Source: Saprospiraceae bacterium
Lineage (GTDB): Bacteria; Bacteroidota; Bacteroidia; Chitinophagales; Saprospiraceae
Length of the DNA: 64,000 nt
Assembly: GCA_020630435.1 (NCBI GenBank)
Contig: JAHDBJ010000018.1
Location: 20,495 to 84,494, forward strand
Direction of reading: 5' to 3'
This document shows positions 45,761-55,892 of this stretch, piece by piece. Each line of letters starts with the position of its first letter. The stretch's first letter is position 1. The position numbers were made by a program, and so were the translations under genes. Below the pieces are notes generated by a model, which was not told where the DNA came from, ran no database searches, and saw only the letters and a program-made list of their open reading frames with translations.

Positions 45761-48049
45761 TTTTACAATAACTGATTTTGAAATTGGAGTGCGGCTACCT
45801 TCTGCAAAATGATTAATAGGAACAATGGGGTTTGCCTCAGGAAAATATGCAGCAAGATTTCCACTAGGAATATCATAAGGAACAACATGAAACCGCTTTG
45901 CGATTCTCATTTTTCCATCATAATGAGAGCTTACATCCACTAGATCCAATTTTGCCAAGCCAATTTTATCCATATCTGCTGGATTCATAAAAACAACTCG
46001 CCGTTCATTATAAACACCTCGATACCGATCATGTAATCCGTATATCGTCGTATTAAACTGATCATGAGAGCGTATCGTCATCAACATAAATTCATCTTTC
46101 TTCAATTGATGATTGGGCAGTTTACAAATACTCAATTGTGCTTTCCCATTGGGTAGTTTAGAAAAATCCCCTACTCTAGCATTATTGGGCAGATAAAAAC
46201 CCTCCTTCACTTTCTCATTATACCCTTCAAAGCCTTGAATTACTCCTGCGATTTTTTCTCGGATCAAGTCATAATCATTGGACATTTTTTTCCAAGGGAC
46301 AACGTGGTTTTCTCCTAGAGTTGCTGTGGCAATATTGGCTACAATATCTGGTTCACTCATTAAGTTCTTAGAAGCGGGGGGTAATTTCCCTTGTGAAGTA
46401 TGCACCCTACCCATACTATTTTCAACCGTAACAAATCGTTCTTTTCCTTGTGCTACATCTTTTTCAGAACGACCTAATGTTGGGAGTATCAAGGCTGTTT
46501 TTCCTGTAACTAAGTGTGTTCGATTCAACTTAGTGGAGATAGAAACCGTTAGTTCACAATTTTCTAATGCTTGGGCAGTATAGTAGGTGTCCGATGCCGC
46601 TGATAAAAAATTACCCCCCAAAGAAATAAATACCTTCGCCTTTCCTTCGTACATCGCTTGAATACTAGCCACTGTATCATAGCCTTTTTCCATTGCTGGC
46701 TGAAATCCAAAGACTTGCGCTATCGCCTTTGAACTTTCAGGTTTTGGTTTTGAGACAATTCCGACACTTCGATCACCTTGTACATTGCTATGTCCTCGTA
46801 CAGGACACGTGCCACCACCTTCTATTCCTACACTTCCTTTTAACAATAATAGATTGACGCACTCTTTTATATTTTCTACACCATTTTTATGTTGTGTCAA
46901 ACCCATTGCCCAACAAATAATGATGCGTTTGGCGGAAGCCAAAATATTAACAGCTTTGTCAATTTCTACTTCCGACACTCCCGATTGGGCTATTAAGGTT
47001 TCACAACTATAATTTTCTAAATCCCTCATCAAGGCTTCATAATGTTCCGTTTTATTTTTAATAAAATCATAATCCCATACTCCCCCCTCTGTTTGATCTA
47101 ATTTGTTTAATTTTATCAATATTGCTTTCATTAAAGCAATGTCTTGATTAATCTTGACCTGTAAAAACACATCTGTAATATCCGTTCCCCCTGTAAAATA
47201 ATCTTTTATTTTTTGAGGGTTTTTAAACCGTTGAAGCCCTGCTTCCGACAAAGGATTAATTGTTATAACCTTCCCCCCGTTTTGTTTACAGGCTTGGAGT
47301 GCTGAAAGCATACGAGGATGATTCGTCCCTGGATTTTGACCGATGACCATTACAACTTCTGCTTTGTGCAAGTCATCTAAGGTCACTGACCCCTTTCCGA
47401 TTCCTAAAGTTTGAGATAGCGCCACACCGCTAGACTCGTGGCACATATTGGAGCAGTCGGGCATATTATTTGTCCCATAAGCCCTAGCAAATAAAGCATA
47501 CAAAAAAGCCGCTTCATTGCTCGAACGCCCCGAAGTATAAAAAATTGCTTCATTGGGAGAATTCAACCGTTGAAGATGTTGTCCTATTGTTTTGAAGGCT
47601 TCCTCCCAAGTTATTTTTTCGTAATGGCTTTGTCCTTTTCTCAATATCATTGGGTGTACGAGCCTTCCTTTTTTACCAATTTCAAAATCTGACCAAGTTG
47701 ATATTTCTTCAACAGTATATTGCTTTAAAAAATCAATATCTACTCGCTTTAGAGTAGCTTCTTCAGCTAGTGCTTTTGCCCCATTTTCACAATATTCTCC
47801 TAGCACAGAACGCTTATCATCGGGATCAGGCCAAGCACAACCTGGACAATCAAACCCTCCTTTTTGGTTCATCTTGGCTAAGGTTTGAAAGGCTCGTATC
47901 GCCCCCATTTCATTGAAAACGTGTTCTAATGCTACCTTAACACCCGTTACGCCTGCCGCATAAACACTTGGCGTTTTTAGTTTAATGCCTGTTAGTTTTT
48001 CTGGAGCTGCTGCTTTTGTTTTGCGAACGTCTTTATTATTGTGTTCCAT
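45743..48049 (-). CDS. FdhF/YdeP family molybdopterin oxidoreductase
   Basis: 768 aa. N-terminal DCPGCAWPDPDD and CENGAK blocks mark the YdeP family, molybdopterin-bis-MGD enzymes related to formate dehydrogenase but of unknown substrate. The central region has YTSGRSSNEAAF and the cofactor-binding QNPGTNHPRML; the C-terminal beta domain has TIRSHDQFNTTIYG. In E. coli ydeP is part of the acid-resistance regulon. It is the last of three close minus-strand genes and overlaps the convergent agmatinase gene by 18 bases. Confidence 0.92.
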   Translation of the reverse strand: MEHNNKDVRKTKAAAPEKLTGIKLKTPSVYAAGVTGVKVALEHVFNEMGAIRAFQTLAKMNQKGGFDCPGCAWPDPDDKRSVLGEYCENGAKALAEEATLKRVDIDFLKQYTVEEISTWSDFEIGKKGRLVHPMILRKGQSHYEKITWEEAFKTIGQHLQRLNSPNEAIFYTSGRSSNEAAFLYALFARAYGTNNMPDCSNMCHESSGVALSQTLGIGKGSVTLDDLHKAEVVMVIGQNPGTNHPRMLSALQACKQNGGKVITINPLSEAGLQRFKNPQKIKDYFTGGTDITDVFLQVKINQDIALMKAILIKLNKLDQTEGGVWDYDFIKNKTEHYEALMRDLENYSCETLIAQSGVSEVEIDKAVNILASAKRIIICWAMGLTQHKNGVENIKECVNLLLLKGSVGIEGGGTCPVRGHSNVQGDRSVGIVSKPKPESSKAIAQVFGFQPAMEKGYDTVASIQAMYEGKAKVFISLGGNFLSAASDTYYTAQALENCELTVSISTKLNRTHLVTGKTALILPTLGRSEKDVAQGKERFVTVENSMGRVHTSQGKLPPASKNLMSEPDIVANIATATLGENHVVPWKKMSNDYDLIREKIAGVIQGFEGYNEKVKEGFYLPNNARVGDFSKLPNGKAQLSICKLPNHQLKKDEFMLMTIRSHDQFNTTIYGLHDRYRGVYNERRVVFMNPADMDKIGLAKLDLVDVSSHYDGKMRIAKRFHVVPYDIPSGNLAAYFPEANPIVPINHFAEGSRTPISKSVIVKLQRSV

Positions 48050-48063
48050 AGAAATTTTATTAT

Positions 48064-48495
48064 TTAAAACAACTTCTCCATTTTAAAATGAGGGATATTT
48101 ACTTCTTCAAATCGTTCTCCAACCTTAGTATATTCTAGTTTTTCATAAAAAGGAACAGCTACTTCTCTGGCATGAAGCATCATTTTTGTATATCCATTTG
48201 CTCTAGCATAATCTTCACTCGCTGCTACCATTAATTGACCAACACCTTTCTTCTGCATTGACTCTGCCACAGCAACTTGTCGCATTTTTAATGTTTGTTC
48301 ATCTATAATTTTCAACACTAAACAACCCACAAGTTGTCTTGAATCGTTATAACATCCAATATGTATATCTTCGTATTCCGAAGCAAGGTATTCTACTGTA
48401 AATTTTAAACCTAATGGTTTTCTTAAAATATCATCACGTAATCGTACAGCTTCATCATATAAAGGTGTAGCAAAATCAAAAAATTGTATATACAT
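48064..48495 (-). CDS. GNAT family N-acetyltransferase
   Basis: 143 aa. The acetyl-CoA motif AVAESMQKKGVGQLMVAA (motif A) and the C-terminal VPFYEKLEYTKVG block are typical of GNAT enzymes. The substrate is unknown; it sits between an HMG-CoA lyase-like gene and the YdeP gene with 9- and 14-base spacers. No signal peptide. Confidence 0.88.
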   Translation of the reverse strand: MYIQFFDFATPLYDEAVRLRDDILRKPLGLKFTVEYLASEYEDIHIGCYNDSRQLVGCLVLKIIDEQTLKMRQVAVAESMQKKGVGQLMVAASEDYARANGYTKMMLHAREVAVPFYEKLEYTKVGERFEEVNIPHFKMEKLF

Positions 48496-48504
48496 AAATC
48501 AACA

Positions 48505-49356
48505 TTAATGAGGAAAAATCTCATCAGCCATTCGTATAGATTCCCTTAAGGCATCCATGTTAATGTCTAATTCAATTTTTTTATGATTAAAATATTGGAT
48601 CAAATTTTCAGTAGGCATATTTCCAGTCAAATCGTCTTTTGCCATTGGGCAGCCACCAAATCCTTTTAAGGCCCCATCAAAACGAAAACAATCGTTTTCA
48701 TAAGCAGCATTTACTTTTTCTTCCCAATTGTGGGGCAATGTATGTAAATGTGCTCCAAATTCTACATCGGGATAAGGCGGTATCAAATTACCAAACAAGT
48801 AGGTAATCGTTTCTTTATCTGCTGCTCCAATGGTATCGGATAAGGAAATAACCTTTATTCCAATATCGGCTAGAATATCGACCCATTTTTGCACAATTTC
48901 TACATTCCATTCATCACCATACGGATTTCCAAAGCCCATAGAAACATAAACGACTAGTATTTTATTATGCTTCTGGCAGATTTCGTAGATAGCTTTAACC
49001 CTATCCAGAGACTCTGCTATTGTAGAATTGGTATTCCGAACTTGAAAGGTTTCAGAAACCGAAAAAGGATAACCCAAATAAGTAATTTCTTCAAATTGAC
49101 AAGCATCATTCGCTCCTCGAGTATTTGCAACGATTGAAAGTAGTTTACTTCTCGTATTCGATAAATCTAGGAGTGATAATACCTCTGCTGTATCTCGCAT
49201 CTGAGGTATCGCTTTAGGAGACACAAAACTGCCAAAATCTATTGTATCATACCCTACTTGTAATAAAGTATTGATATAAGCGGCTTTGATTTTTGAGGGG
49301 ATAAATGCTTTAATGCCCTGCATAGCATCACGAGGACATTCGATTAGTTTTATCAT
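48505..49356 (-). CDS. Hydroxymethylglutaryl-CoA lyase-like protein
   Basis: 283 aa TIM-barrel lyase of the HMGL/DRE-TIM family. R9-D10 (CPRDAMQ) are the catalytic pair, H203-x-H205 (GAHLH) the metal ligands, and C236 (GFGGCPMAKDDLTGN) with N246 the loop residues of true HMG-CoA lyase. It should cleave HMG-CoA to acetoacetate and acetyl-CoA in leucine breakdown. No leucine-degradation genes are adjacent, so a related acyl-CoA substrate is possible. Confidence 0.9.
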   Translation of the reverse strand: MIKLIECPRDAMQGIKAFIPSKIKAAYINTLLQVGYDTIDFGSFVSPKAIPQMRDTAEVLSLLDLSNTRSKLLSIVANTRGANDACQFEEITYLGYPFSVSETFQVRNTNSTIAESLDRVKAIYEICQKHNKILVVYVSMGFGNPYGDEWNVEIVQKWVDILADIGIKVISLSDTIGAADKETITYLFGNLIPPYPDVEFGAHLHTLPHNWEEKVNAAYENDCFRFDGALKGFGGCPMAKDDLTGNMPTENLIQYFNHKKIELDINMDALRESIRMADEIFPH

Positions 49357-49383
49357 TGATTGCTATTTATAATTTGGTTGATG

Positions 49384-49391
49384 CAAAGATA
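49384..49391 (-). promoter_or_regulatory. Bacteroidota -7 box for the HMG-CoA lyase unit (TATCTTTG)
   Basis: CAAAGATA on the plus strand is TATCTTTG on the minus strand, 27 bases before the start codon. It would serve the three-gene unit HMG-CoA lyase, GNAT, YdeP. Confidence 0.45.
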
Positions 49392-49461
49392 AATCATTTT
49401 CTTACTAATTTTGTTATTTAAAAAGTGGGAAGTGTTATTAACCTTTTAATCAAAAGTAATA

Positions 49462-49674
49462 ATGAATAAAAAAGATATCATCAACCTTTTTGGTTTCACC
49501 TTATTTATACTTGGTTTTTTATCTCTAATGTTTAGCTTTATTGGAATCCAATTTTCGTTTTTGACATTTCTAGATGCCATGGGCTATTTGACAGGTTTTA
49601 TATTAAGGTTACTAATGGTGCTTGGAGGCATTGTTCTATTATTTTTAAATAATACAAACTGGAAAGAAGAGTAG
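49462..49674 (+). CDS. Small two-helix membrane protein
   Basis: 70 aa. Two hydrophobic segments at about 8-32 and 42-63, short charged ends. Many small Bacteroidota membrane proteins look like this and no family is recognised. It lies 100 bases upstream of fabD on the same strand. The function is unknown. Confidence 0.6.
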   Translation: MNKKDIINLFGFTLFILGFLSLMFSFIGIQFSFLTFLDAMGYLTGFILRLLMVLGGIVLLFLNNTNWKEE

Positions 49675-49774
49675 GCAATTTTAAGCTGTGAGATAAATAA
49701 AATCATTTTTTTTTATCCATTTCGGTTTTTTATTCTAATTTGGATTTTAATATTTAAAAACGAAAAACAAACCT

Positions 49775-50653
49775 ATGCACGCTTATGTATTTCCTGGACA
49801 AGCCTCCCAGTTTGAGGGAATGGGCAAAGAACTTTATAATAGTTCAGAATTAGCAAAATCTCTTTTTGAGCAATCCAATGAGATCTTAGGATTCCGGATT
49901 TCGGATGTAATGTTCAGTGGTACAGCAGAAGATTTAAAGCAAACAAAAATTACTCAGCCTGCGGTTTTTTTACATTCTGTGATTAAAGCTAAGATGGTCG
50001 GAACGGATTTCGAGCCTGATGTTGTAGCAGGACATTCCCTAGGAGAATTTTCGGCATTAGTTGCTAGTGGAAGTTTAGATTTTGAAAATGGTTTAAAATT
50101 AGTCCAACAACGAGCAATGTCTATGCAAAAAGCCTGCGAAGCCGTAGAAAGTACTATGGCTGCTATTATTGGTTTGGATGATGAAGTAGTAGAAAAAGTA
50201 TGTGCTGAAACCGATGGATTAGTCGTAGCTGCTAACTATAATTGTCCAGGTCAACTGGTTATTTCAGGAGAAGTTGCAAGCGTAGAGCAAGCTGCTGCGG
50301 CACTTAAAGAAGCGGGTGCTCGGATGACTGTATTGTTAAATGTAGGAGGCGCTTTTCATTCTCCCTTAATGGAACCTGCCAAAGCAGAGTTAAAAGCCGC
50401 TATTGAAAGTACAACTTTTAGTCAACCGATTTGTCCTATTTATCAAAATGTAAATGCTAAACCTGAAACAAATCCAGACAATATTAAGCAAAACTTAATT
50501 GATCAATTAACATCTCCAGTACGATGGACTCAAACCATGCTCAATATGATAGACGACGGTTTGAGCAGTTTAACCGAAGTTGGTGGTACAGGAAATACCT
50601 TAAGAGGTTTTATTAAAAGAATAGATAGAAAAATAAAATCAGACACTTTATAA
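49775..50653 (+). CDS. fabD: Malonyl-CoA:ACP transacylase
   Basis: 292 aa. Loads malonate onto acyl carrier protein for fatty-acid synthesis. Nucleophile S88 in GHSLGEF and partner H195 in GGAFHSPLM; the FPGQASQ N-terminus is standard. It has the length of the type II enzyme. No other fab gene is adjacent. Confidence 0.97.
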   Translation: MHAYVFPGQASQFEGMGKELYNSSELAKSLFEQSNEILGFRISDVMFSGTAEDLKQTKITQPAVFLHSVIKAKMVGTDFEPDVVAGHSLGEFSALVASGSLDFENGLKLVQQRAMSMQKACEAVESTMAAIIGLDDEVVEKVCAETDGLVVAANYNCPGQLVISGEVASVEQAAAALKEAGARMTVLLNVGGAFHSPLMEPAKAELKAAIESTTFSQPICPIYQNVNAKPETNPDNIKQNLIDQLTSPVRWTQTMLNMIDDGLSSLTEVGGTGNTLRGFIKRIDRKIKSDTL

Positions 50654-50711
50654 ATTACATTGACAACTACCTAAGTAGGCTTACCTACTTAAACGAATTT
50701 TAAAATAATAG

Positions 50712-51272
50712 ATGACAAAACCAAAAATTGAAGCAGGGAATATATTGATTGCTGAACCTTTTATGCTAGAATCGGAATTTAAACAATCAGTCGTTCTTAT
50801 CTGTGATCATATGGATAGTGATGGCACTGTAGGATTTGTGTTAAACAAACGCATAAACATGGATATTCAAGAATTGATTGCAGATTTTCCTGAGTTTGAG
50901 TCCGAAGTTTTTTTTGGAGGTCCTGTCCAAACAGATACTATTCACTATATACACAACGTAGGTGATCTCTTAGATGAGAGTCGAAAAGTCTGTAATGGCG
51001 TATATTGGGGAGGAGATTTTGAAAAATTAAAGTTTTTGATTAAATCTGAATTAATACAACCAGAGAATATTCGATTTTTTGTAGGTTATGCTGGCTGGTC
51101 CCCTGGTCAATTATATGAGGAGATGGGTGTCAAATCTTGGATTCTTTCTAGAATGCACCATAATTATATTTTCAAAGAAAATCCCGATTTCCTATGGGAA
51201 AAAACATTAATAGATAAAGGAAACCATTTTTCAATTTTATCTCAAGTACCTGATAATATTAATTGGAGCTAA
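50712..51272 (+). CDS. YqgE/AlgH family protein
   Basis: 186 aa cytoplasmic protein of the YqgE/AlgH (DUF179) family. It has the characteristic EAGNILIAEPFMLESEFKQSVVLICDH start, GFVLNK, FFGGPV and FVGYAGWSPGQL blocks. The biochemical role of the family is not established. It lies 58 bases after fabD and is probably in the same transcript. All family blocks are intact. Confidence 0.93.
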   Translation: MTKPKIEAGNILIAEPFMLESEFKQSVVLICDHMDSDGTVGFVLNKRINMDIQELIADFPEFESEVFFGGPVQTDTIHYIHNVGDLLDESRKVCNGVYWGGDFEKLKFLIKSELIQPENIRFFVGYAGWSPGQLYEEMGVKSWILSRMHHNYIFKENPDFLWEKTLIDKGNHFSILSQVPDNINWS

Positions 51273-51382
51273 TTTTCTCTACATTCTTTTGTCTAACTTT
51301 CGCAACCTTAAAATTTTACAAAAAACTGACTAAATACTAAAAAAAGACCTATTGATAAGTTATTTTTTAGCCCTTCTTATTC

Positions 51383-51390
51383 TATTTTTG
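51383..51390 (+). promoter_or_regulatory. Bacteroidota -7 box (TATTTTTG)
   Basis: Exact TAnnTTTG match, 20 bases before the GTG start of hemH. The spacing is short but possible. Confidence 0.4.
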
Positions 51391-51410
51391 TATTCTAAAA
51401 AATAAATAAA

Positions 51411-52418
51411 GTGCTAGGAAAAAAAGGAATATTATTGGTCAATTTAGGTACGCCTAACTCTCCAAGTCGTGCAGATGTTTACAAATACTTAAAGCAGTTT
51501 TTATTAGATGATCGAGTTATCGACATCTCTTGGCTTGCCCGAAACTTACTGGTAAGAGGTATCATTGCCCCTTTTCGGTCTGGAAGCTCTGCCAAGCTCT
51601 ATAAAGAATTATGGACAGAAGAAGGTTCTCCTTTAAAAATTTATGGCGAACAATTGACAGAGGGTGTCCAAAAAATACTCGGTGAAGACTATGTGGTAGA
51701 ACTCGCTATGCGTTATCAAAACCCCTCTATAGAAAGTGGGTTGGATAAATTGATAAAGGCACAGGTTAGCGAAATTACAGTACTTCCTTTATTTCCACAT
51801 TATGCGTCTGCTTCAACAGGCTCTGTTTATGAGGAAGTGATGCGAGTACTTTCTAAAAAACAAGCTATCCCCCAACTTAAGGTCATCAATTCTTTCTACG
51901 ATTATGCTCCTATGATAGAATTATTTGCAGAGCAGGGTAAAGCTCTTGATATAGCACAATATGATCATATTTTATTTTCGTATCATGGGCTTCCTGAACG
52001 TCAAATCCGTAAAGCAGATGATTGTAATCATTGTTTAAAACCTGGATGCTGTGATACTATTAGTACTAGGAATCAATTTTGTTATAAAGGTCAATGCTAC
52101 GCTACTACAAGAGCTATTGCAAAATTGCTAGAACTAGAAGAAGAACAATATACGACCTGTTTTCAGTCAAGGTTAGGAAACGATCCTTGGGTACAACCCT
52201 ACACTAGTGATGTCTTAGAAGAAAGAGCAAAGGAAGGCGATAAGAAACTTTTGGTTTTTTGCCCTGCCTTTGTAGCAGATTGCCTTGAGACAACCATTGA
52301 GGTTAGTGTCGAGTATCAAGAAGAATTTGAAGAAATGGGTGGTGAAAAAGTTACTCTTGTTCCTAGTCTTAATGCGCACCCAAAATGGATTCAAGCAGTA
52401 GCTGATTTAGTAAAATAG
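51411..52418 (+). CDS. hemH: Ferrochelatase
   Basis: 335 aa. Inserts iron into protoporphyrin IX. The catalytic His is H192 (FSYHGLPERQI), the conserved acidic residue is in DCLETTIEV. An insert with six cysteines (205, 208, 213, 214, 224, 229) follows H192, as in other Bacteroidota hemH. The start is GTG. An intrinsic terminator overlaps the stop. Confidence 0.95.
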   Translation: MLGKKGILLVNLGTPNSPSRADVYKYLKQFLLDDRVIDISWLARNLLVRGIIAPFRSGSSAKLYKELWTEEGSPLKIYGEQLTEGVQKILGEDYVVELAMRYQNPSIESGLDKLIKAQVSEITVLPLFPHYASASTGSVYEEVMRVLSKKQAIPQLKVINSFYDYAPMIELFAEQGKALDIAQYDHILFSYHGLPERQIRKADDCNHCLKPGCCDTISTRNQFCYKGQCYATTRAIAKLLELEEEQYTTCFQSRLGNDPWVQPYTSDVLEERAKEGDKKLLVFCPAFVADCLETTIEVSVEYQEEFEEMGGEKVTLVPSLNAHPKWIQAVADLVK

Positions 52419-52444
52419 CATCCATCAAAAATTAATGCTATTTT
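52412..52444 (+). terminator. Intrinsic terminator of hemH
   Basis: AAAATAGCAT (52412-52421) pairs perfectly with ATGCTATTTT (52435-52444). The left arm includes the TAG stop codon. Confidence 0.7.
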
Positions 52445-52478
52445 GCAGATAAAAAACTCCTAGTCTCAACTCCGAAAT

Positions 52479-53174
52479 ATGCAAATTAACAATACACTTA
52501 ATGCTACTGAAGTTGAAAAAACCATTAAACAGTTATCGATAAGGATACTAGAACGTTTTCCTGATTCGGGTCTGGGTAAAACCTGTCAGGATTTTCTTCA
52601 TTTCACTCAAAAAAATAAAGATATTATCACGTGGATTGAAAAACCGAATCTCATTATCCGAATTACTGTTGGTCTTGTTGTTTTATTATTTCTAGTTTCA
52701 TTAATTTATAGTATTACACTCATTGATTTTACGATGACCAATAGTTTAATAGAATTAACAACTGTCTTAGAATCCTTATTAAATAATATCATTTTTATTG
52801 GTGCAGGCATCTTCTTTTTATATACGCTAGAAACACGTTGGAAAAGAGGTAGGGCGATCCAGCTTCTAAATGGAATTAGAGGTTTTGTTCACGTTGTCGA
52901 TATGCATCAACTTACTAAAGATCCTCAATTAAGTACAAAACATTTACAACCTACCGAACATTCTCCCGAAAGAGAACTTAGCCCTTTTGAATTGCAGCGT
53001 TATTTGGATTATTGTTCAGAATTCTTTTCGCTCATTGGTAAAGTAGCTGCATTATACTCTCAAAGTATCCCTGATGAAATTGTAATTCAATCATCCAGTG
53101 AAATAGAATCGCTTTGTTCGAATATGTCAAATAAAGTATGGCAAAAATTAAGTATTCTTAATGAAATGCAATAG
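52479..53174 (+). CDS. Hypothetical two-helix membrane protein
   Basis: 231 aa. A cytoplasmic N-terminal helical part (1-60), two membrane helices (about 62-87 and 103-122) and a C-terminal helical domain of about 100 residues. No conserved catalytic motif is seen. It is not a recognised family. It follows the hemH terminator and precedes the CvfB gene with 53 bases between. Confidence 0.65.
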   Translation: MQINNTLNATEVEKTIKQLSIRILERFPDSGLGKTCQDFLHFTQKNKDIITWIEKPNLIIRITVGLVVLLFLVSLIYSITLIDFTMTNSLIELTTVLESLLNNIIFIGAGIFFLYTLETRWKRGRAIQLLNGIRGFVHVVDMHQLTKDPQLSTKHLQPTEHSPERELSPFELQRYLDYCSEFFSLIGKVAALYSQSIPDEIVIQSSSEIESLCSNMSNKVWQKLSILNEMQ

Positions 53175-53227
53175 TTTGATAGTCTTAGGATTTTTTTATT
53201 ACCTTTCGGAAAAATTTAGAAATTAAT

Positions 53228-54058
53228 ATGATCAAACTTGGTGAATACAATACCCTTGAAGCTGCTAGAAGTACGGACAATGGTTTTTACCTTAAAGATG
53301 AGGACGGTAATGAAGTCTTGCTCCCAAATAAGTATGTTCCCGAAGGATTTGAGAATGGTGCTAAATTAGACGTTTTTATTTTTAAAGATTCTGAAGATCG
53401 TCTAACCGCAACTACTGCAACCCCTAAAATAAAACTCAATCGTTTCGCTTACTTAAAAGTCAATCAAGTCAATAATGTTGGCGCATTTTTGGATTGGGGG
53501 CTAGAAAAAGACTTACTTGTCCCTTATTCTGAGCAAAATGAAAGAATGGTAAAAGATAATAGTTATCTCGTCCATATGTATATTGATAAAGAAACTGAGC
53601 GGCTTGTTGCTTCGGGTAAATTAAGACAATTTTTTAAAAATGAAGACTGTACTTTGGATGTAGGAGACGAAGTCGACCTCTTAATTGGAGAACGTAATTA
53701 TCTAGGCATTGAGGTTATTATTAATGAACTTTATGGTGGACTCATTTATAAAAATGAAATCTTTAAAAAAGTCCAACGAGGAGATAAGAAAAAAGGTTAT
53801 ATCAAACTCATTCGAGAAGATTATAAAATTGACGTTGCTCTACAACCACAAGGATATAAAAATCAGGATGCCAGTGCTGAAAAAATATTATCAATTTTAA
53901 AAGAAAACGAAGGTTACTTGAATTTAAATGACAAAAGTAGTCCAGAACTGATTAAAGCACGCCTTGAAATGAGTAAAAAAACGTTTAAAAAATCCATCGG
54001 TGCTTTATATAAAGCTCGATTAATAGATATTAAAAAAGATGGTGTATATCTAGTTTAA
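53228..54058 (+). CDS. CvfB-like S1 RNA-binding protein
   Basis: 276 aa. Repeated S1-like beta domains (first domain 1-65, then FAYLKVNQVNNVGAFLDWGLEKDLLVP, GLIYKNEIFKKVQRGDKKKGYI) and a C-terminal winged-helix (MSKKTFKKSIGALYKARLI). The order is that of CvfB/YitL, a family of regulatory RNA-binding proteins in firmicutes. It probably binds RNA here too. It is 15 bases upstream of the ABC ATPase gene and likely coupled to it. Confidence 0.9.
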   Translation: MIKLGEYNTLEAARSTDNGFYLKDEDGNEVLLPNKYVPEGFENGAKLDVFIFKDSEDRLTATTATPKIKLNRFAYLKVNQVNNVGAFLDWGLEKDLLVPYSEQNERMVKDNSYLVHMYIDKETERLVASGKLRQFFKNEDCTLDVGDEVDLLIGERNYLGIEVIINELYGGLIYKNEIFKKVQRGDKKKGYIKLIREDYKIDVALQPQGYKNQDASAEKILSILKENEGYLNLNDKSSPELIKARLEMSKKTFKKSIGALYKARLIDIKKDGVYLV

Positions 54059-54073
54059 AAACTATTTAAACAA

Positions 54074-55870
54074 ATGCCTACATTTATGGAGCAAGCCAAA
54101 AAAAATAGTTCGAAATTACTTGAAGTTATTGATCTTGAAACACATTTTCACACAGAAGAAGGTGTCGTTAAAGCCGTCAATAAGATTAATTTCACTTTAT
54201 ATAGAGGGGAAACGATTGGTATTGTAGGAGAATCGGGTTCAGGGAAATCTGTCACCTCTTTATCCATCATGCAGCTCATTCAATCTCCACCTGGGAAAAT
54301 TGTAGGGGGAAAAATATTATACTATCCTGAAAATCAGGCTAGCCCTATCGACCTTTTGACCCTCAATGATAAATCAATGCAACAATATAGGGGGAATGAA
54401 ATCGCTATGATTTTTCAAGAACCTATGACCTCACTCAATCCCGTTTTCAAGTGCGGCAGTCAAGTTATTGAGGCGATAATGCTCCATCAAAAAGTAAATA
54501 AAGCAGAAGCGAAACAACGAACGCTGGAATTATTTGAAAGGGTTAAACTTCCCGACCCTGAACGCATCTATAATGCTTATCCACATCAAATATCAGGCGG
54601 TCAAAAACAACGGGTGATGATTGCTATGGCACTGTCTTGTAATCCTAGCATTCTAATTGCTGACGAACCTACTACTGCGCTTGATGTAACGGTACAGAAA
54701 CGCATTTTAGAATTAATGGATGAGCTTAAGAAAAAGATACAAGCCGCCGTTATTTTTATTACACATGACTTGGGGGTTATTGCAGAAATTGCGGATCGAG
54801 TACTGGTGATGTTCAAAGGGCAAATTGTGGAACAAGGAATGGTTAGAGAGATATTCACTACACCTCAACACCCATATACAAAAGGGCTTTTAGCTTGTCG
54901 CCCACCACTTGATTATAGGATGAGTAAATTGCCGACTGTTAGCGATTTCATGGATATCGAATATATAGATGACCATTTTAAGATTAAAGAAAAAATAATC
55001 CCTAAAGGTTCTCTTATTGAGAATTTTAAAGTTACCCCTGAAGCAACTCAACAAAGATTACAACAACTTCAAACTCAAAAACCTATTCTAGAGGTCAAAA
55101 ACCTCAATACATGGTTTCCGATGAAAAAGAATTTTTTTGGAAAACCTACTGCTTATTTAAAGGCAGTTGATGATGTTTCATTCAAGGTTTATCCAGGAGA
55201 AACACTAGGACTAGTGGGAGAATCAGGTTGCGGAAAAACAACTTTAGGACGAACGATTTTGAGGTTAATTCCTGCACATAGTGGCGAAGTTATCTTTAAT
55301 GGGCATCATCTATTTGAGCTATCGGATAAAGCGTTAAAGAATATTCGAAAGGAAATGCAAATTATCTTCCAAGATCCTTATGCTTCGCTTAATCCTCGTA
55401 TGACTATTGGAAATGCTATTTTAGAACCCATGAATGTTCATCGCATTTTAGATAATCGGAAACAACGCATTGAAAAAGTGATGGAGTTATTGGAGATTGT
55501 TAATTTAGAAGCAAAACATTTCAATCGGTATCCGCATGAATTTTCAGGAGGACAACGCCAAAGAATTTGTATCGCTCGTGCTTTAGCACTTAATCCTAAG
55601 TTTATCATTTGCGATGAATCCGTATCGGCACTTGATGTATCCGTACAAGCGCAGGTACTAAATCTCCTCATTCGTTTACGGGAACAGTTTCAGTTTACCT
55701 ATATTTTTATTTCACACGATCTTTCTGTTGTGAAATTTATTAGTGATAGAATGATCGTCATGAATAAAGGCAAAATTGAAGAAATCGGAACAGCCGATGA
55801 AATATATAATCATCCTCAAAAAGCTTATACCCAAAAATTAATTTCCGCTATTCCTAATCCTACGTTTTAA
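54074..55870 (+). CDS. Fused peptide-type ABC transporter ATPase (DppD-DppF / YejF-like)
   Basis: 598 aa with two ABC domains in one chain. Walker A motifs at 52-59 (GESGSGKS) and 382-389 (GESGCGKT), signature SGGQ in each half, Walker [13 protein letters not shown] and [12 protein letters not shown]. It drives uptake of oligopeptides, dipeptides or a similar solute. The permease and binding-protein genes are not adjacent, so the transporter is completed from elsewhere. Confidence 0.93.
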   Translation: MPTFMEQAKKNSSKLLEVIDLETHFHTEEGVVKAVNKINFTLYRGETIGIVGESGSGKSVTSLSIMQLIQSPPGKIVGGKILYYPENQASPIDLLTLNDKSMQQYRGNEIAMIFQEPMTSLNPVFKCGSQVIEAIMLHQKVNKAEAKQRTLELFERVKLPDPERIYNAYPHQISGGQKQRVMIAMALSCNPSILIADEPTTALDVTVQKRILELMDELKKKIQAAVIFITHDLGVIAEIADRVLVMFKGQIVEQGMVREIFTTPQHPYTKGLLACRPPLDYRMSKLPTVSDFMDIEYIDDHFKIKEKIIPKGSLIENFKVTPEATQQRLQQLQTQKPILEVKNLNTWFPMKKNFFGKPTAYLKAVDDVSFKVYPGETLGLVGESGCGKTTLGRTILRLIPAHSGEVIFNGHHLFELSDKALKNIRKEMQIIFQDPYASLNPRMTIGNAILEPMNVHRILDNRKQRIEKVMELLEIVNLEAKHFNRYPHEFSGGQRQRICIARALALNPKFIICDESVSALDVSVQAQVLNLLIRLREQFQFTYIFISHDLSVVKFISDRMIVMNKGKIEEIGTADEIYNHPQKAYTQKLISAIPNPTF

Positions 55871-55892
55871 TCTTCAAGAGACTATCCATACT

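Noticed and set aside
50673..50690. AAGTAGG/CCTACTT hairpin between fabD and YqgE
   Set aside because: Only seven pairs with no T-run and too weak to call a terminator.
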